NCBI RefSeq assembly: GCF_016908465.1
Contig: NZ_JAFBDY010000005.1
Coordinates: 1 to 64,000 of the forward strand
Source of the DNA: Lysinibacillus composti
Lineage (GTDB): Bacteria > Bacillota > Bacilli > Bacillales_A > Planococcaceae
Direction: 5' to 3'
Length of the DNA stretch: 64,000 nt
Below are positions 36,790 to 47,182 of this stretch, piece by piece. Position 1 is the first letter of the stretch; each line of letters opens with the position of its first letter. The notes beneath the pieces are model-generated. The model was not told where the DNA came from. It was given only the letters and a program-made list of their open reading frames with translations, and searched no databases. The position numbers and the translations under genes are program-made.

Positions 36790-38406
36790 ATGAAACTGGA
36801 ACAGGTCATATCACCAGTTAACAATCAGTTACTGTCTGATTATTGGGTTGCTAGCGAGAAGCTACAACCATTTTTTCAATATGAGTACAACGACCACTCA
36901 TTTAAAAATCGTGCAAAGTATTTAAAAGGCAAATTTTATGATGTATACGAATTAAGCAATATTATTCGTTCGTTTATGGAGCCATTAGGACTTTCAGAAA
37001 AAGTTGAAGAGAATTTATCGAATTTAGAAAATGGTGCACTGGCTGTCGTTGGTGGGCAACAAGCTGGAATATTAACTGGTCCATTATATTCTGTTCATAA
37101 AGCAATTTCAGTTATTTTACTTGCAAAACAACAGAGTGAAAAACTCGGTATCAACGTAGTACCGATTTTTTGGATTGCAGGAGAAGATCACGATTTAGAG
37201 GAAATTAACCATACTTTCACTATTCATAATGGTGAAGTGAAAAAGCGTACGTATAGTAAGCGTTCCAATAAAAAAACAATGGCTTCAACAACGCCAATTG
37301 ACCATAAAGAGATGAAAGATTTACTTTCAATTATTTTCAGGGATTTTGGGGAGACAGAACACTCTCTCAAGCTTTACCATTCTGTGTTAGAACAAATGGA
37401 TCAAAGTACAACGTTTACGCAATTCTTTGCACGCATAATGAACTCATTATTTCAGCAAGAAGGTCTATTATTAATCGATGCAGCCTATGGACCGTTCCGT
37501 CAATTCGAATCATCGTTCTTCCAAAAAATTATTGATCGCAATGAAGAAATTGCCGATTTAGTAGTGGCAAAAGAACGTTTATTTAACGAAATAGGCTATG
37601 GAATGCCAATTGGGGCAACAGAAAACAATGCGAATTTATTCTTTGTACAGGAAGGCGAACGTTTCTTACTTGAAAGAAATGAACAGATGTACGAGAATGC
37701 AAGTGCAAATGTAAAAATGACAAAAGAAGAACTTCTGGATATTGCGAAAAATAATCCGACAAGTTTAAGTAATAATGTTGTCACTCGTCCTTTAATGCAA
37801 GAGATGACAATCCCAGTTCTTGCGTTCGTTGGTGGCCCTGGGGAATTAGCATATTGGGCTACGTTGAAAGACGCATTTGAGTTATTAGATTTACAAATGC
37901 CTATTTTCGCACCGAGGTTGAATATTACATTAGTGACAAACAAAGTTGAACAATTATTAAATGAATACCAGCTATCAATTGATCAAGTATGGAATGGTCA
38001 AGTGGAAGAGTTGAAAAATAAATTTATTGAAAGTGTACAAGATGAAAAAGCGAAAAAGCAGATTGAACAATTACAACATTTGATTCATACACAATACGAT
38101 GAATTACAATTACACTTAACGAACCAACAAATTCATTTAGATGATTTAGTGGGAAAAAATAAAAAATATCATGAAATGCAATTTGATTACTTAAGTAAAA
38201 AAATTGAACAATATGTCTTAATCCAACATGATAAAACCCTTCGTCAATTCAATACGATTCATGATGAGCTTTTCCCTAGTGAAAATTATCAAGAGCGTGT
38301 ATTTAATCCGTATCAATATTTAAATGAATATGGTGTTTCTTTGATTACAGACATATTACAATTACCATTAGAAATTACAAACTCACATTATATTGTTCAT
38401 TTATAA
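36790..38406 (+). CDS. bshC: Bacillithiol biosynthesis cysteine-adding enzyme BshC
   Basis: Last step of bacillithiol synthesis: joins cysteine to glucosaminyl-malate. The 538-aa protein has the core 'VVGGQQAGILTGPLYSVHKA' and 'IFWIAGEDHDLEEINHTF' with the HxxH-like nucleotidyltransferase features, and a long C-terminal coiled coil (about 400-490). ATG at 36790 follows AGAGGAG; upstream in-frame codons lack a site. As in other Bacillales it directly precedes mraZ. Terminator downstream. Confidence 0.93.
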   Translation: MKLEQVISPVNNQLLSDYWVASEKLQPFFQYEYNDHSFKNRAKYLKGKFYDVYELSNIIRSFMEPLGLSEKVEENLSNLENGALAVVGGQQAGILTGPLYSVHKAISVILLAKQQSEKLGINVVPIFWIAGEDHDLEEINHTFTIHNGEVKKRTYSKRSNKKTMASTTPIDHKEMKDLLSIIFRDFGETEHSLKLYHSVLEQMDQSTTFTQFFARIMNSLFQQEGLLLIDAAYGPFRQFESSFFQKIIDRNEEIADLVVAKERLFNEIGYGMPIGATENNANLFFVQEGERFLLERNEQMYENASANVKMTKEELLDIAKNNPTSLSNNVVTRPLMQEMTIPVLAFVGGPGELAYWATLKDAFELLDLQMPIFAPRLNITLVTNKVEQLLNEYQLSIDQVWNGQVEELKNKFIESVQDEKAKKQIEQLQHLIHTQYDELQLHLTNQQIHLDDLVGKNKKYHEMQFDYLSKKIEQYVLIQHDKTLRQFNTIHDELFPSENYQERVFNPYQYLNEYGVSLITDILQLPLEITNSHYIVHL

Positions 38407-38467
38407 TGGGGATATAAATTTTATACTAAAACTAGCTTTGAATGAATCACTATAACTTTAGTAATGC

Positions 38468-38506
38468 AAAAAGCGGGCACTTTAACCTAAGTGTCTGCTT
38501 TTTTTA
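38468..38506 (+). terminator. Terminator after bshC
   Basis: AAAAAGCGGGCACTT pairs with AAGTGTCTGCTTTTT with one or two mismatches, then T's. It isolates bshC from the dcw cluster. Confidence 0.8.
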
Positions 38507-38575
38507 TGCCATTTTTCATAAGCTGATATGCAACCAAAAGTGCAATTTACATATTTTGAAAAAAGTTATGAACAT

Positions 38576-38634
38576 TACAATGAAAATTGTGGAGGAAAGT
38601 GGGGGGATGTGGTACATTATTAACTAAAGTGGGG
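38576..38634 (+). promoter_or_regulatory. mraZ promoter region with 10-bp-phased MraZ boxes
   Basis: A -10 candidate TACAAT (38576-38581) is followed by GTGG cores at 38589, 38599, 38609 and 38629, that is steps of 10, 10 and 20 bp. The second and fourth lie in AAAGTGGGG. Phased TGGG/AAAGTG boxes are what MraZ binds upstream of its own gene in other bacteria. The last box overlaps the mraZ ribosome-binding site. The -35 element is unclear (a TTGAAA lies only 14 bp upstream of the -10). Confidence 0.65.
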
Positions 38635-38642
38635 TGAGTAGC

Positions 38643-39074
38643 ATGTTCATGGGGGAATATCAACACTCTGTTGATACTAAAGGACGACTAATTGTGCCAT
38701 CAAAATTTCGTGAGCAATTAGGTAATACATTTGTTATTACTCGCGGACTTGATAACTGTCTCTTTGGATATCCTATGGATGAATGGCGAAAACTCGAAGA
38801 AAAATTAAAAGAATTACCAATGACAAAAAAAGATGCTCGAGCATTTGCTAGATTTTTCTTTTCAGGTGCAACAGAAGTGGAAATAGATAAACAGGGACGT
38901 ATTAATATCCCATCTACACTCTCTACTTATGCAAAAATTGAAAAGGAATGTGTTGTTGTAGGGGTTTCAAGCAAAATAGAAATATGGGCAAAAGATGCTT
39001 GGGAAGCTTACTTTAACGATGCTGAAGAATCGTTTAATGAAATAGCAGAAAACTTAATTGGATTTGACTTCTAA
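38643..39074 (+). CDS. mraZ: Transcriptional regulator MraZ
   Basis: A 143-aa AbrB/SpoVT-fold protein with two MraZ repeats: '[20 protein letters not shown]' (about 3-22) and '[20 protein letters not shown]' (about 75-95). It binds repeats upstream of its own gene and tunes the dcw operon, including ftsL. ATG at 38643 follows GTGGGGTGAG. It begins the cluster mraZ-rsmH-ftsL-pbpB. Confidence 0.94.
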   Translation: MFMGEYQHSVDTKGRLIVPSKFREQLGNTFVITRGLDNCLFGYPMDEWRKLEEKLKELPMTKKDARAFARFFFSGATEVEIDKQGRINIPSTLSTYAKIEKECVVVGVSSKIEIWAKDAWEAYFNDAEESFNEIAENLIGFDF

Positions 39075-39099
39075 GAAAAACTAGAAAAGGGGCTAATTT

Positions 39100-40050
39100 A
39101 TGTTCGATCATACAACCGTATTATTAAAGGAAACTGTTGATGGATTGAACATCAATCCTGATGGAATTTATGTGGACTGTACTTTAGGAGGTGCAGGACA
39201 TAGTGAATATTTAGTACAACAACTATCATCAAAAGGTCGTTTAATATGTTTTGACCAAGATATGATAGCTATCGAAAATGCAAAAAAACGTTTAGAAAAC
39301 TATCTCGATCGTGTTACATTTGTTCATTCAAACTTCCGATATCTTAAAGAAGAACTAGCTAATCTAGATATCCCGAAAGTAGATGGAGTTCTATACGATT
39401 TAGGTGTATCCTCACCTCAGCTTGACACACCAGAACGTGGATTTAGTTACCACCACGACGCACCACTTGATATGCGAATGGACCAAACTGCCGAACTTAC
39501 TGCCTTCCATGTTGTAAATGAGTGGCCATATGAAGATTTAGTGCGAATTTTCTTCCGTTATGGAGAAGAAAAGTTTTCAAAACAAGTTGCCCGTAAAATT
39601 GAAGAGGCAAGAAAAAATGCACCGATTGAAACAACGGGGCAATTAGTGGAACTAATCAAAGATGGAATTCCGGCGGCTGCTCGTAGAAAAGGCGGACATC
39701 CTGCAAAACGAATTTTCCAAGCAATTCGCATTGCGGTAAACGATGAATTAGGCGCAGCAGAAGATTCACTCACTGATGCAATTGACTTACTGAATATTAA
39801 TGGACGGATTAGTGTAATTACTTTCCATTCATTAGAGGATCGCCTTACGAAAACAATTTTTAAAGAGGCTTCTTCCTTACCAGATTTACCACCCGGATTA
39901 CCAGTCATCCCAGAAAATGTCAAACCAACACTAAAACTTATAACGAGAAAACCAATTCTACCTTCTGAAGAGGAGTTAGAAGCGAATAATCGTTCAAGAT
40001 CAGCAAAACTAAGAATTGCAGAAAAAATTAGTGAAAAAGGACGTGGGTAA
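39100..40050 (+). CDS. rsmH: 16S rRNA (cytosine1402-N4)-methyltransferase RsmH
   Basis: Methylates C1402 in the ribosomal P site using AdoMet. The 316-aa protein has '[14 protein letters not shown]' (AdoMet site), '[19 protein letters not shown]', '[18 protein letters not shown]' and '[12 protein letters not shown]', all family hallmarks. ftsL follows with no intervening base. Confidence 0.95.
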   Translation: MFDHTTVLLKETVDGLNINPDGIYVDCTLGGAGHSEYLVQQLSSKGRLICFDQDMIAIENAKKRLENYLDRVTFVHSNFRYLKEELANLDIPKVDGVLYDLGVSSPQLDTPERGFSYHHDAPLDMRMDQTAELTAFHVVNEWPYEDLVRIFFRYGEEKFSKQVARKIEEARKNAPIETTGQLVELIKDGIPAAARRKGGHPAKRIFQAIRIAVNDELGAAEDSLTDAIDLLNINGRISVITFHSLEDRLTKTIFKEASSLPDLPPGLPVIPENVKPTLKLITRKPILPSEEELEANNRSRSAKLRIAEKISEKGRG

Positions 40051-40416
40051 ATGGCAGTACGTGTAAGACAACAATCATATATTGAACAATCAGAAGTAAT
40101 AAAGCATCAGCAGCCCTCTCTTAAACCGAAAAAAAAGAAAAAAATAATAACAGCTAAAGAAAAATTTCTGTATATTGCTTTTGTAGTTGTTGTAGCCCTT
40201 TTTGCAGTAACGATTTTACACAAACAGAGTTCTATTCAACAAACAACAATTGAAATACAGCAAGTTGAAACAGAAATTGCAGAAGTAAAAAATCAAAATG
40301 TCGATTTAAAAGTTCAAGTAAGTGAACTATCGACATATGAAAGAATTTGGGAAAAAGCAAAAGAACTCGGTTTAACTCTTAATGAGAAGAATGTAAAGGT
40401 AGTGCCGGGCGAATGA
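40051..40416 (+). CDS. ftsL: Cell division protein FtsL
   Basis: Small bitopic division protein linking DivIB, DivIC and PBP2B. The 121-aa product has a basic cytoplasmic N-terminus ('KPKKKKKIITAKEK'), one membrane segment (about 39-57) and an extracellular leucine-zipper-like coiled coil (about 60-100). It starts right after the rsmH stop and overlaps pbpB by four bases (ATGA), so its translation is coupled on both sides. Confidence 0.9.
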   Translation: MAVRVRQQSYIEQSEVIKHQQPSLKPKKKKKIITAKEKFLYIAFVVVVALFAVTILHKQSSIQQTTIEIQQVETEIAEVKNQNVDLKVQVSELSTYERIWEKAKELGLTLNEKNVKVVPGE

Positions 40417-42629
40417 AAAAGAAAAAATTTCGTTTCCAATGGGGAGCCTTTCTAATGTTATTACTTTATGGAGGGCTCTTTTTTCTATTATTCGGTAGGA
40501 TTTTTTATATCCAATCAACAGGTGAAGTAGAAGGACAAGTATTAGAGGCAAAAGCGGCTGCATTGTATGGAAAAGAGGCCGTTCTAACAGCTGAAAGAGG
40601 AAAAATATATGACCGAGGCGGTAATATCATCGCTGAGGACACATTGAGTTATCGTCTCATTGCAGTTGTTAGTCCAAAGGCAACGACTAATTCAGAAAAA
40701 CCTCAACATGTATCAGATTATAAAAAAACAGCAGAAATCTTAGCGAAATATATTGACATGGAAGAATCTAAAATCTATGAAATTCTTTCTAATGGAGCAG
40801 AAAAAGAGAGATGGCAAGTTGAATTTGGAACTGCAGGACGAGGAATTAGTCATGATGTTATGAGGAAAATAGAGAAAGAAGAATTACCAGGGATAGTTTT
40901 TGCAAGCGATACAAAACGTTATTATCCAAACGGTATCTTTGCCTCACATCTAATTGGTTTTGCTCAAAAAGAAGAGCAGAAAGATGGCACTTTTAAAACA
41001 GTTGGGAAAATGGGATTGGAATCCATTTTTAATAAGGAATTAACCGGGAAAGATGGCAACATGCAATATGAAAGTGACATTTTCGGTTTTCTACTACCTA
41101 ATAGTGAAAAAATGGTAAAACCAGCGGAAAATGGGGACAATATTCATTTAACAATCGATAAAACAATTCAAAGCTTTTTAGAAGATGCTATGACTGGTGT
41201 CTATGAAGAGTACGATCCTGAATCAATGGTAGCTGTTGTAGCTGACCCAAAAACTGGTGAAATTCTGGCAATGACACAACGTCCAACATTTGATCCAGAT
41301 ACTCGAGTTGGATTAGACAACAACTGGTTAAATGAAGTGACTCAAATGGTAATTGAACCAGGGTCTACAATGAAAGTCTTTACACTTAGTGCAGCTATCG
41401 AAACAGGAAATTGGCATCCGAATGCGATATATCAATCTGGTCAATATACAATATTAGATAGTACAATTCGTGACCACAACTATGTTGGATGGGGTCCCAT
41501 TACGTATTTAGAAGGATTTCAACGTTCCTCAAATACGGCAATCGCGTATATGTTAGAACAAATGGGTGATAAGACACTTATCAAATACTTAGATCGATTT
41601 GGCTTTGGTCAAAAGACAGGTATCGATTTACCAGGTGAAGTTACCGGAACAATATTAACGACTTATCCAATTAACCGAGTAACAACAGCATATGGTCAAG
41701 GTTCTACCGTAACTCCCATTCAATTGGTACAAGGAATGACAGCGATTGCTAATGACGGTAAAATGATGCAGCCATTTTTAATTGATAAAATAGTAGATTC
41801 GAATACAGGTGAAGTAATAAAAGATAATGAGCCAGTAGTTAAGGGCGAACCTGTATCTGCTGAAACAGCAAAACAAGTAAGAGAAATCCTTGCTTCTACA
41901 GTAACCTCTGAGGCAGGGACAGCAAAAAACTTTAAAGTAGAAGGATACGAAGTAGCAGGAAAAACAGGTACAGCTCAAATTTCTCGTTCGAATGGGGCAG
42001 GCTATTTAGATGGAAAAAATAATTATCTGTATTCATTTTTAGGTATGGCTCCAGCAGAAGATCCACAATTAATTGTGTATGTGGCAGTGAAAAAACCAAT
42101 GCTTAAACTGACTGAATATGGTTCAGAACCAGTAGCAAAAGTGTTCACATCTGTTGTCCAAAATAGCTTGAAATATCTAAACATTAAACCTGAAGATGCA
42201 GCACAGGTCCAAACTGCGAAAGTGGGGAACTATGTCGGGAAAAGCTCTGAGTCAATGCAAGTGGAAATCGAAAATGAGGGATTAACACCTATCGTGATTG
42301 GAGAGGGTGGAGAAATTGTAGAACAATATCCTAAACAAAACTTGCAAATGACTAAAGGAAGTCTTGTATTTTTAAAGACGAAAGGGTCTGTTACTATTCC
42401 TTCTTTCGAAAAATGGTCATTAAGAAATCTCTTAATCTATAAAGCGATGTCCGGATTATCGATTGAAATTGTAGGGGAAGGATTTGTTGAAAGTCAAAGT
42501 GTTTCTCCTAATACAACGATCGTTGATTCTTCGCCAATTGTTGTTAATTTAAAAACACCGGAAGAGATATATTCAGTACCAGTTGAAGAAGAACCCGAAG
42601 CCGATGAAGAAGTAATTCCTCAAGATTAA
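40413..42629 (+). CDS. pbpB: Penicillin-binding protein 2B, septal transpeptidase
   Basis: Class B PBP crosslinking septal peptidoglycan, partner of FtsW. The 738-aa protein has one N-terminal membrane segment, a dimerisation domain, a transpeptidase domain with 'EPGSTMKVF' (SxxK, Ser318), 'RSSNTAI' (SxN) and 'AGKTGTAQIS' (KTG), and two C-terminal PASTA-like repeats (about 605-720). An acidic tail ends the chain. ATG overlaps the ftsL stop. spoVD follows after about 90 bp. Confidence 0.95.
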   Translation: MKKKKFRFQWGAFLMLLLYGGLFFLLFGRIFYIQSTGEVEGQVLEAKAAALYGKEAVLTAERGKIYDRGGNIIAEDTLSYRLIAVVSPKATTNSEKPQHVSDYKKTAEILAKYIDMEESKIYEILSNGAEKERWQVEFGTAGRGISHDVMRKIEKEELPGIVFASDTKRYYPNGIFASHLIGFAQKEEQKDGTFKTVGKMGLESIFNKELTGKDGNMQYESDIFGFLLPNSEKMVKPAENGDNIHLTIDKTIQSFLEDAMTGVYEEYDPESMVAVVADPKTGEILAMTQRPTFDPDTRVGLDNNWLNEVTQMVIEPGSTMKVFTLSAAIETGNWHPNAIYQSGQYTILDSTIRDHNYVGWGPITYLEGFQRSSNTAIAYMLEQMGDKTLIKYLDRFGFGQKTGIDLPGEVTGTILTTYPINRVTTAYGQGSTVTPIQLVQGMTAIANDGKMMQPFLIDKIVDSNTGEVIKDNEPVVKGEPVSAETAKQVREILASTVTSEAGTAKNFKVEGYEVAGKTGTAQISRSNGAGYLDGKNNYLYSFLGMAPAEDPQLIVYVAVKKPMLKLTEYGSEPVAKVFTSVVQNSLKYLNIKPEDAAQVQTAKVGNYVGKSSESMQVEIENEGLTPIVIGEGGEIVEQYPKQNLQMTKGSLVFLKTKGSVTIPSFEKWSLRNLLIYKAMSGLSIEIVGEGFVESQSVSPNTTIVDSSPIVVNLKTPEEIYSVPVEEEPEADEEVIPQD

Positions 42630-42669
42630 ACTAAACGAATCAAAACTGATGTTAACTAAGGCATTTTTT

Positions 42670-42698
42670 GAATACAAGTCCACTTCATTTCATACCTT
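42670..42698 (+). promoter_or_regulatory. Possible sigma-E promoter for spoVD
   Basis: GAATACA (42670-42676), a 14-bp spacer and CATACCTT (42691-42698) resemble sigma-E -35 and -10 elements. spoVD is a sigma-E gene in B. subtilis. The leader would be very short, so this is tentative. Confidence 0.35.
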
Positions 42699-42722
42699 GA
42701 TAACAACGGGGTGATGTGTCTA

Positions 42723-44660
42723 ATGAAGTGGATTTCGGCCATTTCAAAGAAGAGATTAAGATTAGTAGTTTTTGGATTTATATTATTTGGTATCGCGGTT
42801 GTCCTTCGACTGTTTTATGTGCAAATTATACAGCATGATAAGCTGACCGAACTTGCAAAGGCCAACTGGGATCGAGAAATTCCCTTTGCATCCGAGCGAG
42901 GGGAAATTACCGATCGTAACGGGGAAGTTCTCGTTACAAACAAGCTGGCTCCAACACTTTATTTTATGCCCGCACAAAACGATAATATCGAACAAGCTGC
43001 CAAGCAAATTGCACAAGTATTAAAACTTGATGAAAAAAAATTATACGAAAAAATGAATTCGAAAGATTATTTAGTAAAACTTGCACCTGAGGCCAAAAAT
43101 ATTACATATGAACAGGCAGTACAAATACAGGGACTAAAAATAGATGGACTTTATAGTGGTGTTGACTATGTACGCCACTATCCATATGGTAACTTATTGT
43201 CTCGATTTATTGGTTTTACCGGGTATGATACTCAAGGTCTAGCTGGAATTGAATTTCAATATGACAAGCTTTTAACTTCAAAATCTGCAGCGATTCGCCT
43301 GTTTACAGATGCAAAAGGTAATGCGTTACCTCATGTGGATGACGAATGGCGTGAAGGTGATCAAGGCGCAACTGTAGAATTAACCATTGATTTAGAAATT
43401 CAACAAGTAGTTGAAAGAGAATTAGCACAAGCTATGACTAAATACAATGCGGATCAGGCATTAGCAATTGCGATGAATCCTAATACTGGTGAAATTTTAG
43501 CTTTATCTTCTTATCCAACTTATGATCCGTCAAATTTTGAAAAAGTTGATTCATCGATTTATAATCGAAATTTACCGGTTTGGATGACGTACGAGCCTGG
43601 GTCAACCTTTAAAATTATCACATTAAGTGCTGCTCTTGAAGAAGGGGTAGTTAACTTAGAAAAAGAAAAGTTTTATGACAGAGGCTATACAATGGTTGAA
43701 GGTGCAAGACTACGATGTTGGAAGCGTGAAGGACATGGAGATGAAACCTTTTTACAAGTTGTACAAAATTCTTGTAACCCTGGGTTTATTGAAATGGGGC
43801 AACGTGTTGGTTCTGATAAATTAATGGAATACATTAAAAAATTTGGCTTTGGTGAAACAACAGGTTCTAACATTGCAGGTGAAGCATCTGGTATTTTATT
43901 TTCAAAAGAAGCCTTTGGTCCTGTTGAACATGCAACCACATCATTTGGTCAAGGTATTGCAGTAACACCTATCCAACAAGTGCAAGCTGTTTCAGCGGCC
44001 ATAAATGGGGGTAAATTATATACACCTTATGTTGTTTCAAAAGTTTATGATCCAGAAAGTGGAAAGTTAGTTGTTGAAAATAAACCAGAGTTGAAACGAA
44101 CTGTAATAAGCGAGGATACATCAGAGAAGGTTAGAAATGCACTAGAATCAGTAGTAGCAATAGGTTCAGGCCGCCAAGCATATCGTGATGGTCTACGAAT
44201 TGGTGGGAAAACGGGTACAGCGCAAAAAGTTGAAAATGGACGATATAAAGATGGAGATTATATTGTTTCATTTATCGGTTTTGCACCTGCAAACAATCCT
44301 GAAGTTGTAGTTTATGTTGCAGTTGATAGTCCAAAAAGTTCAGTTGTCTTTGGTAGTACAATTGCTGCACCAATTGTAGGACAAATCATTGAAGACATTG
44401 CGCCAAAGCTTGGCATCAAGGAAGATAAAGAAGGGCAACTTGAAAAGGATTATCGTTGGGGAGATCCTATTACAGAACGTCTTCCTAATTTTATAGGACT
44501 TTCATCAGACGAAATTATGAAATTACAATACCCATATAAAATTGAAGTGCATGGAGACGGAAAAATTGTGACAGGTCAGTTACCAGAACCAAACAATGTA
44601 ATTGAAGTTGACGGCACTGTCCATCTTTATTTAGGTGAAGAAACAGATGAAACGAATTAG
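42723..44660 (+). CDS. spoVD: Sporulation-specific PBP SpoVD
   Basis: Class B transpeptidase for spore cortex synthesis, partner of SpoVE. With ATG 42723 (after GGGGTGAT) the protein is 645 aa, close to B. subtilis SpoVD. It has one N-terminal membrane segment, 'EPGSTFKII' (Ser294), 'QNSCNPGFIE' and 'GKTGTAQKV', and a single C-terminal PASTA domain (about 580-640). In-frame GTG/ATG codons at 42711/42714 overlap the ribosome-binding site. In B. subtilis murE follows; here mraY follows directly. Confidence 0.92.
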   Translation: MKWISAISKKRLRLVVFGFILFGIAVVLRLFYVQIIQHDKLTELAKANWDREIPFASERGEITDRNGEVLVTNKLAPTLYFMPAQNDNIEQAAKQIAQVLKLDEKKLYEKMNSKDYLVKLAPEAKNITYEQAVQIQGLKIDGLYSGVDYVRHYPYGNLLSRFIGFTGYDTQGLAGIEFQYDKLLTSKSAAIRLFTDAKGNALPHVDDEWREGDQGATVELTIDLEIQQVVERELAQAMTKYNADQALAIAMNPNTGEILALSSYPTYDPSNFEKVDSSIYNRNLPVWMTYEPGSTFKIITLSAALEEGVVNLEKEKFYDRGYTMVEGARLRCWKREGHGDETFLQVVQNSCNPGFIEMGQRVGSDKLMEYIKKFGFGETTGSNIAGEASGILFSKEAFGPVEHATTSFGQGIAVTPIQQVQAVSAAINGGKLYTPYVVSKVYDPESGKLVVENKPELKRTVISEDTSEKVRNALESVVAIGSGRQAYRDGLRIGGKTGTAQKVENGRYKDGDYIVSFIGFAPANNPEVVVYVAVDSPKSSVVFGSTIAAPIVGQIIEDIAPKLGIKEDKEGQLEKDYRWGDPITERLPNFIGLSSDEIMKLQYPYKIEVHGDGKIVTGQLPEPNNVIEVDGTVHLYLGEETDETN

Positions 44661-44741
44661 GACTTTTAAAGTGGACAAAAAACAACTATTATAATGAAGG
44701 ATTCAATAAATGATATAAAGAAGTTTTAAAGGAGATCTAAC

Positions 44742-45719
44742 ATGACAATCGCAACAACAATAACCATTTTAGCCATATCTTTCATAGTTTCTGTGGCATT
44801 AGCACCAATTACAATACCGATACTTCGCCGTTTGAAGTTCGGGCAAAGCATACGAGAAGTTGGGCCACAGTCACATATGAAGAAGGCTGGCACTCCAACA
44901 ATGGGCGGTATAATTTTCTTAATTTCGATTATTGCTACAACGGTGATTGTTGGAAATGTATTTAGTATATTTACGACTCAAACAGTTGTTTTACTTCTTG
45001 TATTAATCGGTTTTGGATTAATCGGGTTGTTAGATGACGGAATAAAAGTCGTATTTAAACGTAATTTAGGTTTAACATCAATACAAAAATTAGTAGGTCA
45101 AATCGTGATCTCCATTGCAGCGTTTTTACTTTTGCGATTAGGTACTTTCGATACTTCAATTACTATTCCATATACCGATTTATCAATCGACTTAGGTATT
45201 TTATATGCAGCATTCTTAATTTTTTGGTTAGTAGGATTTTCAAATGCAGTCAACTTAACAGACGGACTAGATGGGTTAGTTGCTGGAACAGCATCAGTTG
45301 CTTTTGCAGCATTTGGGGTAATCGCATTGTTTAACCAACAATCTGACGTTGCTCTATTTACTTTTTCTGTAACGGGCGCATTATTAGGTTTCCTAATTTT
45401 TAATGCAAATCCAGCGAAAGTATTTATGGGTGATACAGGTTCTCTTGCTTTAGGTGGAGCGTTAGCGATGGTCTCTGTATTAGTCAAAGAAGAATTGTTA
45501 CTATTATTAATTGGTCTCGTTTTCGTAATTGAGACATTATCGGTTATTTTACAAGTTGGTAGTTACAAATTACGTGGTGGAAAACGTATTTTTAAAATGG
45601 CACCAATTCATCACCATTTTGAATTATCAGGATGGGATGAAAAAACAGTGGTAGCTGTCTTTTGGTCAACAGGACTAGTTCTTGCATTATTAGCAGTCGT
45701 ATTGGAGGCATTACTATGA
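44742..45719 (+). CDS. mraY: Phospho-MurNAc-pentapeptide translocase MraY
   Basis: Makes lipid I from UDP-MurNAc-pentapeptide and undecaprenyl phosphate at the membrane. The 325-aa protein has about ten membrane segments and the motifs '[10 protein letters not shown]', 'GLLDDGIKV', '[15 protein letters not shown]', '[15 protein letters not shown]' and '[11 protein letters not shown]'. ATG follows AAAGGAG. It overlaps murD by four bases. Confidence 0.96.
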   Translation: MTIATTITILAISFIVSVALAPITIPILRRLKFGQSIREVGPQSHMKKAGTPTMGGIIFLISIIATTVIVGNVFSIFTTQTVVLLLVLIGFGLIGLLDDGIKVVFKRNLGLTSIQKLVGQIVISIAAFLLLRLGTFDTSITIPYTDLSIDLGILYAAFLIFWLVGFSNAVNLTDGLDGLVAGTASVAFAAFGVIALFNQQSDVALFTFSVTGALLGFLIFNANPAKVFMGDTGSLALGGALAMVSVLVKEELLLLLIGLVFVIETLSVILQVGSYKLRGGKRIFKMAPIHHHFELSGWDEKTVVAVFWSTGLVLALLAVVLEALL

Positions 45720-47065
45720 TAGAGTATTCAAAATTACAACATAAAAAAGTATTAGTACTAGGTCTTGCCAAAAGTGGTGTTAAGGCGGCAGAGCTCCTAC
45801 ATGAGTTAGGAGCTTTTGTAACTGTTAACGATTCGAAACCGTTCGATGAAAATCCAAGTGCTCAGGGCTTACTTGAAATGGGAATCACAGTTATTTGTGG
45901 TCGACATCCAGAAGACTTATTAGACGAGGGCTTCGAATTAATCGTAAAAAATCCGGGTATTCCATATAGTAACCCAATTATTGCTGATGCTATTAGTCGT
46001 CAACTACCTGTAATTACAGAGGTAGAACTTGCTTATTTAGTGAGTGAGGCGCCAATTATCGGGATTACAGGTACGAATGGTAAAACAACTACGACAACGT
46101 TAGTGTATGAAATGTTAAAGAATGGTGAAAGACAGCCTTTAATCGCTGGAAATATTGGTACTGTTGCATGTGGAGTTGCAGCGACAGCAACAACAGAAAA
46201 TGTTATTGTCACTGAATTATCATCCTTTCAGTTAATGGGTACGATCGAGTTTAAGCCGAAAATTGCCATTCTAACAAATTTATATGATGCGCATCTAGAT
46301 TATCACGGAACATTTGAAGAATACGTAAAAGCCAAGTTTGCCATTACTAAAAATCAAGATGAGAATGATTGGTTGATTTACAATGCCGGTCAAGAAGTGG
46401 TACAACAGTTTGCTCAACAATCAAAAGCAAAAAAAGTACCATTTAGTTCAGAAGGACGAACTGAAGAAGGGATTAGCGCAGATGAAACAACTGTGTATTG
46501 GCTAGGCGAACCGATTTTTGAAAGAAATAACATAGCATTGCCCGGGAAACATAATCTAGAAAATGTACTGGCAGCTGTTGCAGCATGTATCATTTATGGC
46601 TGTGATCAATCAAAAATGATTGAAGTTTTATCAACTTTTTCAGGCGTCCGTCATCGTACACAATTTGTGCGTGAGTGGGATGGAAGAAAATTCTATAACG
46701 ATTCAAAAGCAACCAATTGTTTAGCAACAAAAGTTGCACTAGATGCTTTCAAACAACCGATTGTTTTATTAGCAGGGGGGCTTGATCGCGGACATTCCTT
46801 TGAAGAATTGCGAGATTCTATGAAGAATGTTAAAGCTGTTGTAGCCTTTGGGCAGACGGGAGAACGTTTCATAGAGTTTGCGAAGTCATGTGGTATTGAA
46901 AATACAGTGAATGCAGACAATGTAGAAGATGCAGTTAGTAAGGCAGCAGACATTTCTGAAATTGGAGATGTTGTACTATTATCACCTGCATGTGCAAGTT
47001 GGGACCAATACCCTAACTTTGAATTCCGTGGAGATTTATTTATTGAACATGTAATGAAATTGTAA
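45716..47065 (+). CDS. murD: UDP-MurNAc-L-Ala D-glutamate ligase MurD
   Basis: Adds D-glutamate to UDP-MurNAc-L-Ala. The 449-aa protein has an N-terminal Rossmann-like domain ('[18 protein letters not shown]'), P-loop '[14 protein letters not shown]', '[20 protein letters not shown]' and C-terminal 'FYNDSKATN' and '[19 protein letters not shown]'. ATG at 45716 overlaps the mraY stop and follows GGAGG; upstream in-frame codons lie within mraY. Confidence 0.95.
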   Translation: MIEYSKLQHKKVLVLGLAKSGVKAAELLHELGAFVTVNDSKPFDENPSAQGLLEMGITVICGRHPEDLLDEGFELIVKNPGIPYSNPIIADAISRQLPVITEVELAYLVSEAPIIGITGTNGKTTTTTLVYEMLKNGERQPLIAGNIGTVACGVAATATTENVIVTELSSFQLMGTIEFKPKIAILTNLYDAHLDYHGTFEEYVKAKFAITKNQDENDWLIYNAGQEVVQQFAQQSKAKKVPFSSEGRTEEGISADETTVYWLGEPIFERNNIALPGKHNLENVLAAVAACIIYGCDQSKMIEVLSTFSGVRHRTQFVREWDGRKFYNDSKATNCLATKVALDAFKQPIVLLAGGLDRGHSFEELRDSMKNVKAVVAFGQTGERFIEFAKSCGIENTVNADNVEDAVSKAADISEIGDVVLLSPACASWDQYPNFEFRGDLFIEHVMKL

Positions 47066-47182
47066 TTGAAATGATTCATAAATTGCAATGCGTTTGTTAT
47101 ATTTTACTGTTAAGTTAGTTAATGACCATATATACATCTTTTTCATTGTGTAAAAAGTACTAAAGCAGAAAGGATGCCTTAG

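Noticed and set aside
36627-36821. Small open frames on both strands upstream of bshC
   Set aside because: They overlap the palindrome and the bshC ribosome-binding site and have no family or start signals.
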